From positions 37,885,138 through 37,949,137 of the forward strand of contig NC_135213.1 in NCBI RefSeq assembly GCF_052324685.1: a DNA stretch of 64,000 nt. The letters run 5' to 3'. The notes beneath the pieces were generated by a model. The model was not told where the DNA came from. It saw only the letters and a program-made list of their open reading frames with translations, and did no database searches. Shown here piece by piece: positions 47,926-57,479 of the stretch. The first letter of the stretch is position 1. Every line of letters starts with the position of its first letter. This DNA is from Brachyhypopomus gauderio. Lineage: Eukaryota; Chordata; Actinopteri; Gymnotiformes; Hypopomidae. A program made the position numbers and the translations under genes.

Positions 47926-48183
47926 TCAGTCTATCAGGAGGCTTTCAGACACGCTGTGGAATGATCTGGAGGAGGCTGATCTGCGCACTATTTCCTGTGA
48001 TTCAGAAGTCACCACAGGTTTTGGTGGTTTGGGCGGATCTGGTTCTGTGGTCACAAGAGGGCTCGGTGACTGTTCATCCTCGGCACTAGACGCAGACACC
48101 TCCGGTGGTGGTTTCTCTGGTGGAACCGTTCCTCCTGAAGTCACCAGTGGCAACTCTGCAATGCTGACAATCTCTGGGCTTTT
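47926..48183 (-). pseudogene. Coding-like Pro/Ser-rich fragment of unknown origin
   Basis: A minus-strand frame of about 85 codons ends in a TGA at 47926 and reads SPEIVSIAELPLVTSGGTVP, then PEKPPPEVSASSAEDEQSPS and on to SSRSFHSVSESLLID. Its codon use and acidic Pro/Ser composition look like the C-terminal tail of a real protein. At its 5' side it runs straight into the (TGAA)n head of a dispersed repeat at 48184, so it may be truncated by that insertion. I do not recognise the family. The plus strand is also open, so chance is possible. Confidence 0.3.
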
Positions 48184-48540
48184 ATTATGAATGAATGAAT
48201 GAATGTTAAATTTTATATAGCGCCTTTCAGGATACCCAAGGCGCTTTACAATTGTTAACACAGGTACAAGTCACAGACAGCCAATCACACACACACCGGC
48301 GAGAAGCGGCAGCCAATTGCGCACAGCGTACTCTCTACCGGGATCCACAGCCCCCTGGGGGACTGAATGGGGTGCAGGAAGGGGAGAGAGGACAGACCCT
48401 AGTGACAGAACACCATCCACCACTGGGCATACAAGCACACACATCCATGCACAAACACTCAGACAACTGCTTTTTATTGAACAGAGAGACACAGACACAT
48501 ACTCAGGGAGATGTTGTCAGGGACTGTCAATTTACCTAAC
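48184..48540. repeat. Dispersed repeat, TGAATGAATG...TATATAGCGCCTTTCAGG type, copy 1
   Basis: A (TGAA)n head is followed by TTTTATATAGCGCCTTTCAG and CCCAAGGCGCTTTACAATT. The body includes CCAATCACACACA, GGGATCCACAGCCCCCTGGG and GACTGAATGGGGTGCAGGAA. A second copy in the same orientation lies inside the giant insertion at 56047-56735. This copy lacks the GGACTGTGGGAGGGAACCGG tail seen in copy 2. Confidence 0.85.
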
Positions 48541-48809
48541 CTTAATGTTATTAAGTGATTCTTAGATTGAACAAAAAATCCATTCAGCAGTGGAGACTAT
48601 CAAATCACTATCAAATTAGCATAGCTTAGCTATAGCCTAATACACTTACATTAAACACTACGATTCTAAATCAGTGTAATACATTTACCGACATCTAATT
48701 ATTTTATCTAATTTCTGTTCCCTCCTTCTGTTCTCTCCCTCTGTTCTCTCCCTCTGTTCTCTCCCTCTGTTTCTCTCTTTCTCCCTCTGTTTGGTCTCCC
48801 CTGTTTTTC

Positions 48810-49496
48810 ATGGCTACCGCGGAGGAACGGGCTCTCGTCAAGCTCGGCTCGGAGCTGGAGAAGTTGGGTCGACAGATCGAACGTCTTCTGGAGAAGCAAG
48901 CGGAGCTCACCCAGGAGAAGACCAGGCTCGAGGCCGCCCGCGACGCTGCCTACTCGGCCGTCTCCACTCCCTCGTCACGGCGGCTCAGCGCGACCGCCAT
49001 CTTGACCCGTGCTCCAGGCTGGGAGCGCCAGCGAGGACGCGGAAGGCAGCCGGCGTCGTCACCCCTACCTCAGCCGGACTTCTCCTCTGCGAACCCGTTC
49101 GAGGTGCTCAGCTCCGGGTCCTCCACCTCGCCCTCACCAGCGCCGGCACCAAAGAAGAATAAAGGCGGTATCCTCGTTATCGGCGACTCGATTACACGAC
49201 ACTTGAAGGTCGATCTGCCAGGGTCAAAGAGAAACCCCACTGTGTCCTGTTTTCCAGGCGCTCGTGTCCTGGACGTGGCCAGGCGGCTTCCCTCGGCGCT
49301 GAAGCAGCGAGATGACTTCGGCACCGTCGTCCTTCACGTGGGGGCTGTCGACACCCTCGCCCGGCGCAGCGAGATCCTGAAGGACCACTACCGCTCGCTT
49401 CTGGACACCGCACGGAAGAAGACGTCGGCCAGGCTTGTTGTCTCCGGTCCGCTTCCAACATTCCGGCGAGGGTGCGAGTTGTTTAGCCGTCTTTTC
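48810..49496 (+). CDS. LINE ORF1, N-terminal part: coiled coil and SGNH-hydrolase-like domain (interrupted)
   Basis: ORF1 proteins of CR1/L2 LINEs bind RNA and, in this subtype, carry an esterase-like SGNH fold. Here ATG at 48810 opens 229 codons before the insertion. Residues about 8-48 form a Leu-rich coiled coil (LEKLGRQIERLLEKQAEL). A Ser/Pro-rich linker follows, then block I KGGILVIGDSITRHL with the nucleophile GDS. The GxND block reads HVGAVDT, with Val where Asn is usual. SGPLPTFRRGCELFSRL comes last before the break. The frame then runs 23 bp into the inserted element and stops after VKPALT, so any product is truncated without its catalytic His block. Confidence 0.88.
49489..49496. 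repeat. Left copy of 8-bp target-site duplication, GTCTTTTC
   Basis: GTCTTTTC directly precedes the left terminal inverted repeat and is repeated exactly at 62303-62310. Removing one copy with the insert gives CGT CTT TTC TGT CTC, which keeps ORF1 in frame. Confidence 0.95.
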
Positions 49497-49618
49497 ACTG
49501 CGGTCAAGCCAGCCCTCACTTAAAAAATCTTGGTCAAGCCAGCCCCCGAAAAAATTGCGAAGTTGCGCGTATACCATAGATTACGGTAATGGGTGATGCT
49601 GCCTGTGATTCCACATTT
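49497..49618 (+). repeat. Left terminal inverted repeat
   Basis: Begins ACTGCGGTCAAGCCAGCC and pairs with 62181-62302 at all but a handful of positions. A 13-bp motif GGTCAAGCCAGCC occurs twice (near the tip and about 30 bp further in), as transposase-binding subterminal repeats often do. Confidence 0.93.
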
Positions 49619-49739
49619 AATTCCACAAGTAAATCGTTTAATTCAGAACTAATAAATCATGACTCAAACTGTATTTAATGTCTATGAAAATGAAAACCTT
49701 GAAAGTAAATTTAAATTATTACATTTGTTACTTTTACAC

Positions 49740-52700
49740 CGTTTTATATTTACAGTGTCATTAAAAAAAATCCTCCTGATTGCACTGAATAATTTCACTA
49801 CAGAATGGTAGAACACCACCTACAGATGTCACTCAGTCAAGATCAAGAAGATCTGATGTGGCATTTCAAAGTAAAGGTCCTCAAATTACCATATTTGATA
49901 AACTTTATTCTATGTTTACAGTGTCATAAAAAAAATCCTCCTGATTGCACTCAATAATTTCACTACAGAATGGTAGAACACCACCTACAGATGTCAATCA
50001 TGTAAGATCAAGAAGATCTGATGTGGCATTTCAAAGTAAAGGTCCCTCAAATTTCCATATTTGATCAATTTTATTCTATGTTTACAGTGTCATTAAAAAA
50101 AATCCTCCTGATTGCACTCAATAATTTCACTACAGTATGGTAGAACACCACCTATAGATGTCACTCAGTCAAGATCAAGAAGATCTGATGTGGCATTTCA
50201 AAGTAAAGGTCCCTCAAATTTCCATATTTGATCTTTTTTTTTTCTATGTTTACAGGGTCATTAAATAAAATCCTCCTGATTGCACTCAATAATTTCACTA
50301 CAGTATGGTAGAACACCACCTAGAGATGTCACTCAGTCAAGATCAAGAAGATCTGATGTGGCATTTCAAAGTAAAGGTCCCTCAAATTACCATATTTGAT
50401 AAACTTTATTCTATGTTTACAGTGTCATAAATAAAAATCCTCCTGATTGCACAGGATAATTTCACTACAGAATGGTAGAACACCACCTACAGATGTCACT
50501 CATGTAAGATCAAGAAGATCTGATGTGGCATTTCAAAGTAAAGGTCCCTCAAATTTCCATATTTGATCAATTTTATTCTATGTTTACAGTGTCATTAAAA
50601 AAAATCCTCCTGATTGCACTCAATAATTTCACTACAGTATGGTAGAACACCACCTATAGATGTCACTCAGTCAAGATCAAGAAGATCTGATGTGGCATTT
50701 CAAAGTAAAGGTCCCTCAAATTTCCATATTTGATCATTTTTTTTTCTATGTTTACAGGGTCATTAAATAAAATCCTCCTGATTGCACTCAATAATTTCAC
50801 TACAGTATGGTAGAACACCACCTAGAGATGTCACTCAGTCAAGATCAAGAAGATCTGATGTGGCATTTCAAAGTAAAGGTCCCTCAAATTACCATATTTG
50901 ATAAACTTTATTCTATGTTTACAGTGTCATAAATAAAAATCCTCCTGATTGCACAGGATAATTTCACTACAGAATGGTAGAACACCACCTACAGATGTCA
51001 CTCATGTAAGATCAAGAAGATCTGATGTGGCATTTCAAAGTAAAGGTCCCTCAAATTTCCATATTTGATCAATTTTATTCTATGTTTACAGTGTCATTAA
51101 AAAAAATCCTCCTGATTGCACTCAATAATTTCACTACAGTATGGTAGAACACCACCTATAGATGTCACTCAGTCAAGATCAAGAAGATCTGATGTGGCAT
51201 TTCAAAGTAAAGGTCCCTCAAATTTCCATATTTGATCTTTTTTTTTCTATGTTTACAGGGTCATTAAAAAAAATCCTCCTGATTGCACTCAATAATTTCA
51301 CTACAGTATGGTAGAACACCACCTAGAGATGTCACTCAGTCAAGATCAAGAAGATCTGATGTGGCATTTCAAAGTAAAGGTCCCTCAAATTTCCATATTT
51401 GATCTTTTTTTTTTCTATGTTTACAGGGTCATTAAATAAAATCCTCCTGATTGCACTCAATAATTTCACTACAGTATGGTAGAACACCACCTAGAGATGT
51501 CACTCAGTCAAGATCAAGAAGATCTGATGTGGCATTTCAAAGTAAAGGTCCCTCAAATTACCATATTTGATAAACTTTATTCTATGTTTACAGTGTCATA
51601 AATAAAAATCCTCCTGATTGCACAGGATAATTTCACTACAGAATGGTAGAACACCACCTACAGATGTCACTCATGTAAGATCAAGAAGATCTGATGTGGC
51701 ATTTCAAAGTAAAGGTCCCTCAAATTACCATATTTGATTAACTTTATTCTATGTTTACAGTGTCATAAATAAAAATCCTCCTGATTGCACAGGATAATTT
51801 CACTACAGAATGGTAGAACACCACCTACAGATGTCACTCATGTAAGATCAAGAAGATCTGATGTGGCATTTCAAAGTAAAGGTCCCTCAAATTTCCATAT
51901 TTGATCAATTTTATTCTATGTTTACAGTGTCATTAAAAAAAATCCTCCTGATTGCACTCAATAATTTCACTACAGTATGGTAGAACACCACCTATAGATG
52001 TCACTCAGTCAAGATCAAGAAGATCTGATGTGGCATTTCAAAGTAAAGGTCCCTCAAATTACCAGATTTGATCATTTTTTTCTATGTTTACAGGGTCATT
52101 AATAAAAATTCTCCTGATTGCACTCAATAATTTCACTACAGAATCCTATAACATCACCTACAGATGTCACTCAGTCAATATCAAGAAGATCTGATGTGGC
52201 ATTTCAAAGTAAAGGTCCCTCAAATTACCATATTTGATAAACTTTATTCTATGTTTACAGTGTCATAAATAAAAATCCTCCTGATTGCACAGGATAATTT
52301 CACTACAGAATGGTAGAACACCACCTACAGATGTCACTCAGTCAAGATCAAGAAGATCTGATGTGGCATTTCAAAGTAAAGGTCCCTCAAATTTCCATAT
52401 TTGATAAACTTTATTCTATGTTTACAGTGTCATAAATAAAAATCCTCCTGATTGCACAGGATAATTTCACTACAGAATGGTAGAACACCACCTACAGATG
52501 TCACTCAGTCAAGATCAAGAAGATCTGATGTGGCATTTCAAAGTAAAGGTCCCTCAAATTACCATATTTGATAAACTTTATTCTATGTTTACAGTGTCAT
52601 AAATAAAAATCCTCCTGATTGCACAGGATAATTTCACTACAGAATGGTAGAACACCACCTACAGATGTCACTCAGTCAAGATCAAGAAGATCTGATGTGG

Positions 52701-54235
52701 CATTTCAAAGTAAAGGTCCCTCAAATTACCATATTTGATAAACTTTATTCTATGTTTACAGTGTCATAAATAAAAATCCTCCTGATTGCACAGGATAATT
52801 TCACTACAGAATGGTAGAACACCACCTACAGATGTCACTCATGTAAGATCAAGAAGATCTGATGTGGCATTTCAAAGTAAAGGTCCCTCAAATTTCCATA
52901 TTTGATCAATTTTATTCTATGTTTACAGTGTCATTAAAAAAAATCCTCCTGATTGCACTCAATAATTTCACTACAGTATGGTAGAACACCACCTATAGAT
53001 GTCACTCAGTCAAGATCAAGAAGATCTGATGTGGCATTTCAAAGTAAAGGTCCCTCAAATTACCAGATTTGATCATTTTTTTCTATGTTTACAGGGTCAT
53101 TAATAAAAATTCTCCTGATTGCACTCAATAATTTCACTACAGAATCCTATAACATCACCTACAGATGTTACTCATGTAAGATCAAGAAGATCTGATGTGG
53201 CATTTCAAAGTAAAGGTCCCTCAAATAACCAGATTTGATAAACTTTATTCTATGTTTACAGTGTCATAAAAAAAATCCTTCTGATTGCACTGAGTAATTT
53301 CACTACAGAATGGTAGAACACCACCTACAGAGGTCACTCAGTCAAGATCAAGAAGATCTGATGTGGCATTTCAAAGTAAAGGTCCCTCAAATTATCAGAT
53401 TTGATCAACTTTATTCTAGGTTTACAGGGTCTTTAAAAAATCCTCCTGATTGCACTCAATAATTTCACTACAGAATGGTAGAACACCACCTACAGATGTC
53501 ACTCAGTCAAGATCAAGAAGATTTGATGTGGCATTTCAGAGTAAAGGTCCCTCAAATAACCAGATTTGATCAATTTTACTGTATGTTTACAGTGTCATTA
53601 AAAAAAATCCTGCTGATTGCACTCAATAATTTCACTATAGAATGGTAGAACACCACCTACAGATGTCACTCATGTAAGATCAAGAAGATCTGATGTGGCA
53701 TTTCAAAGTAAAGGTCCCTCAAATTTCCATATTTGATCATTTTTTTTCTATGTTTACAGGGTCATTAATAAAAATCCTCCTGATTGCACTCAATAATTTC
53801 ACTACAGAATGGTAGAATACCACCTAAATGTGTCTCTCAGTCAAGATCAAAAAGATCTGATGCATTATTTCAAAATAAAGGTCCATCAAATGACCAGATT
53901 TGATCAATTTTACTCTACATTTACAGTGTCATTAAAAAGAATCCTTCTGATTGCTCAGAATAATTTCACTACAGAATGATAGAATACCAACTAAAGGTGT
54001 CACTCTGTCAAGATCAAGCAGATGTGATGTGCCATTTCAAAATAAAGGCCCTCTAAATTATCATTTTGATCAATTTTACTCTGCATTTACACTGTCATTA
54101 AAATGAATCCTTCTGATTGCACAGAATAATTTCACTACAGAATGGTACAATACCACCTAAAGGTGTCACTCAGTCAAGATCAAGAAAATGTGATGTGTCA
54201 TTTCAAAATAAAGGTTCCTGAAATTACTAAAATAT
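49740..54235 (+). repeat. Left satellite array, about 167-bp unit, about 27 copies
   Basis: Each unit carries TCCTCCTGATTGCACTCAAT, TTTCACTACAGAATGGTAGA, ACACCACCTACAGATGTCAC, AGATCAAGAAGATCTGATGT and GGCATTTCAAAGTAAAGGTC in that order. Spacing between successive TCCTCCTGATTGCA blocks is 165-168 bp. Outer units are nearly identical. The innermost few (from about 53800) are clearly diverged. A three-unit higher-order period of about 501 bp is visible around 50230-51240. No coding capacity. Confidence 0.97.
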
Positions 54236-55070
54236 GGAGTAATAATCAAAAAAATGTTTAGTCCACTACAGACCTTTCTATATGTCTGTGGAGTTGCTGC
54301 ACCTAAATAAAACACTTCGATTCCTGTTTTCAGAAGCTAGACAGAAATTAAATTAAAAAAATAAAACAATGGACATAAGAATACAATCACAGAATTAAAA
54401 AAGCATAATGTCTTAAGTAGAATTAAGGAATGAATAACATATAAGAGCTATACAGTTGCTTTATAAAAAGTAAAGTGAAATAAAACAGAGTATCAAATGT
54501 TTTGCGCTATATTCATATTCACAGTTCTGTATAGTATCTGTATATGAATGTGGACTGCTGATGACCAGAGTTTCTTTGGGAGTAGTGCTGGCTGTACACG
54601 CAATATTCTGTACATCTAGGTGGTCTGCTGATGTGTGGGTTTTACTAGGAGCAGTGTGGGTTGTGTAGTCTAACAGCAGTGGAAAAGATGAAGAAAACTA
54701 TGAAGACTAAAGTGAAGAAACTATTGACTGTAGCAGCTGTCCAGTGCTGTCTAAGTATATTGCCATCTCTTGCACTGGGTCCAAGAGGTTTATCAGGACA
54801 GACCAGGCCCTCTTAATGAGTTGGTCATTCTGCTTCCTGTCTGCAGTCAAGATGCTGCTGCCCCATTATCATTCCATTGCTTAGTAAACCTTGATGTTTT
54901 ATCATTTATTCAGCAGGTTGCTGCTGAACAATGAATGGGAATTAGTTCAAATAAGCAAACGTCTTCCTAGAATTGATTAAAACAATAAAACAGGGGCATT
55001 GGAAAGCCGTTTGCCCCAAATCCCACACACATGCCTAACATTGTATTGTATCTTCTAGGAGGTCAGGCAG
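54236..55070. other. Central part of the giant element, unassigned
   Basis: AT-rich unique sequence with no transposase-like frame and no match that I recognise. If an ancestral transposase gene existed it is not visible here. Confidence 0.5.
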
Positions 55071-55915
55071 TGTTCTTCTTCTTCTTTCTGCTATTCCCGT
55101 TTAGGGGTCGCCACAGCGGATCAAACTCCTCCATCTGGCCCTGTCTTGAGTGTCCTCCACTGACACACCAGCCACTCTCATATCCTCTTCCACTGCATCC
55201 ATAAACCTCCTCTTAGGTCTACCTCTCCTCCTCTTGCCTGGAAGTTCCATCCTCAAGACCCTCCTACCAATATACCTCTCCTCCCTCCTCTGTACATGTC
55301 CAAACCACCTCAATCTCGCTTCTCTAACTTTATCTCCAAAACATGCTACATGTGCTGATCCTCTAATAAACTCATTTCTAATCCTATCCTTCCTCGTCAC
55401 TCCAAATGAGAATCTCAACATCTTCATCTCAGACACCTCCATCTCCCTCACCTGTCTCTTTGTCAGTGCCACTGTCTCCAGTCCATACAACATAGCAGGT
55501 CTCACTACTGTCCTATAGATCTTTCCTTTCATTCTTGCTGACACCCTTCTATCACAGATCACCCCAGACACTTTATGCCATCCACCCCAGCCTGCCTGCA
55601 CTCTCTTCTTTACCTCTCTTTCACTTCCTCCATTACTCTGTACCCTTGACCCTAAGTAGGTAAACTCGTCAACCTTCACCAAATCAACTCCTTGTAACTG
55701 GACCTGTCCACCGTCTGCCCTCTCATTCACACACATGTACTCTGTTTTACTCCTGCTCACTTTCTCCAAAGCATATCTCCATCTTTCCAAGCTCACCTCC
55801 ACCTGCTCCCTACTCTCACTACAGATCACAATGTCATCAGCAAACATCATAGTCCAAGGGGACTCCTGCCTAACGTGCCTAACCTCGTCGTCTGCCCATG
55901 ACAATTGCAAACAGG
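55071..55915 (-). mobile_element. 5'-truncated non-LTR retrotransposon fragment (RT C-terminal half)
   Basis: A 269-codon minus-strand frame starts just before the RT catalytic motif TMMFADDIVICSESREQVE. It continues through VDEFTYLGSRVQSNGG, LYGLETVALTKRQVREMEVS, EMKMLRFSFGVTRKDRIRNE, RWFGHVQRREERYIGRRVL and GKRRRGRPKRRFMD to a stop at 55101. These are the palm-end, thumb and C-terminal signatures of one group of fish LINEs. A GAAGAAGAAG tail follows, as expected of the 3' end. The 5' truncation is the usual outcome of LINE insertion. The frame is intact, so the copy is young. Clade not assigned. Confidence 0.85.
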
Positions 55916-56046
55916 TGTCATATTCTGCCCTGCTTCATTCTTGTCTTTCTGTCTTTGTTTTCATTGTCCTGTCAGTGCCATGTGCCTGTGTTTACATTTC
56001 TGCCATGTGCTCCTAGTGTCCGCCCACTGTCACCGCACCTCACACG
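55916..56046. other. Possible LTR-like flank interrupted by later repeats
   Basis: TGTCATATTCTGCCCTGCTT starts at about 55917. Sequence of similar T-rich style resumes at about 56740-56965 with a TGTATATATCCC box. The two could be halves of one older LTR split by the repeat between them. This is speculative. Confidence 0.25.
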
Positions 56047-56735
56047 CTCATGAATGAATGAATGAATGAATGTTCAATTTATATAGCGCCTTTCAGGATA
56101 CCCAAGGCGCTTTACAATTTTAACACTGGCAAACTCCCTTATCCAGAGCGACTTACATTTTTAGCTCTTTTTTTTAACATACAAGTGAGCAATTGAGGGT
56201 TAAGGGCCTTGCTCAGGGGCACCTCAGTCATGGCCTCAGGTCTGGGAATCGAACCTACGACCCTCCGGTCACAAGACCAGTTCCCTAACCACCAGGCTTC
56301 AGAGGTTCCAAACTTCAGAGGTTCCTGCCCTTTGTTTCTAATTGGGATTATGTGGCTGAACACATTGAGCTACCGGGGATGACAAGTCTCACACAACCAA
56401 TCACACACAACGGCAAGAAGCAGCAGCCAACTGCGCACTCTCTACCAGGATCCACAGCCCCCTGTGGGACTGAATGGGGTGCAGGAAGGGGAGAGAGGAC
56501 AGACCCTAGTGACAGAGCACCATCCACCACTGGACATACAAGCATAGACACTCAGACAACAGACACAGATACACACTCAGGGAGAATTTGTCTGGGACTG
56601 CCAATTTACCTAACTTCCATGTCTTCGGACTGTGGGAGGGAACCGGAGACCCCGGAGGAAACCCACGCAAACACGGGGAGAACATGGAAACTCCACTCAG
56701 ATAGGGACTTGAACCCAAGACCCCAGTGCAGAGAA
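56047..56735. repeat. Dispersed repeat, TGAATGAATG...TATATAGCGCCTTTCAGG type, copy 2, itself interrupted
   Basis: The head (56047-56120) and body/tail (about 56375-56735, including GGACTGTGGGAGGGAACCGG and ACCCACGCAAACACGGGGAG) match copy 1 and extend beyond it. About 215-250 bp of an unrelated dispersed repeat lies between them (56126-56340). Open frames across it are not genes. Confidence 0.85.
56126..56340. repeat. Nested dispersed repeat, TTATCCAGAGCGACTTACA type
   Basis: TTATCCAGAGCGACTTACAT, then GGGTTAAGGGCCTTGCTCAG, GGAATCGAACCTACGACC and AGACCAGTTCCCTAACCACC. This sequence family is spread through fish genomes. It interrupts copy 2 of the repeat described for 56047-56735. Confidence 0.8.
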
Positions 56736-57038
56736 GCAAACATGCTTTCAGTTGCTCTGGTTGTCTCCCTCTTGTTAGCCCCAGCTGTTTGTCATTTGTG
56801 CCTGTATATATCCCTGGTTGTTTGCCTTATATTTGCTTGGAGTTTTTTATTATTTTATTGATTTGCCAATAAGTCAGTATTTCTACTTTAATTTTGTCTT
56901 TGTTCTCTTGGTTTGTTTGTTTCTTGCACTTGCATCCTGCCTCCTCAGATCACCTGATGTGATAGAAGGTAACTCAGGATAACAGGTGGGCAATGATGTC
57001 ATTAAATGAGATACATTTATTGATAATGATAGACAGAC

Positions 57039-57334
57039 TGTGACGGGCAGGTGTGAGCAACGAAAAGGAAGCGATCACGCCAAGTCTCAGGGAAAAAGGA
57101 TGGTTTAATAGAAAGTGTGCAAACCAAAACCCGTGCAATAGATCCAAATTAAGGATATAATGACCAGCGGTCAACTGGTACAAAGACAAGACCTATATAG
57201 ACAGACAAACGACCATCAGGTGGGAACGGATCACGGGCTCCGCCCACCTGAGGGGCGTACACGACATCACAAAACAACAACAACACAGCCGCTGTGGACG
57301 GAGGCGACCGGTAGGGGGCCGCCTCACCGTGACA
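57039..57334. mobile_element. Probable solo LTR or small TG...CA element with 5-bp target duplication
   Basis: A 296-bp segment starts TGTGACGGGC and ends CACCGTGACA. CAGAC flanks both sides (57034-57038 and 57335-57339). TG...CA ends and a 5-bp duplication are the hallmarks of an LTR left by recombination. The 8-bp inverted tips TGTGACGG/CCGTGACA are longer than most LTR tips, so a small DNA element is an alternative. Confidence 0.65.
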
Positions 57335-57479
57335 CAGACTACTTAGAGTAGTCTCTCTATATATAAAGAGTCCATATGAAAGAAAGTCTGGAATACAATA
57401 AGGGATGTTATTGGTTCAGTAAATTGTTATTATTATTATTATTTAATATTATAAAATATTACAAATATTTTACATATAC

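Noticed and set aside
55150..55518. Plus-strand Ser/Leu-rich frame of 122 codons
   Set aside because: Antisense shadow of the minus-strand reverse-transcriptase fragment.
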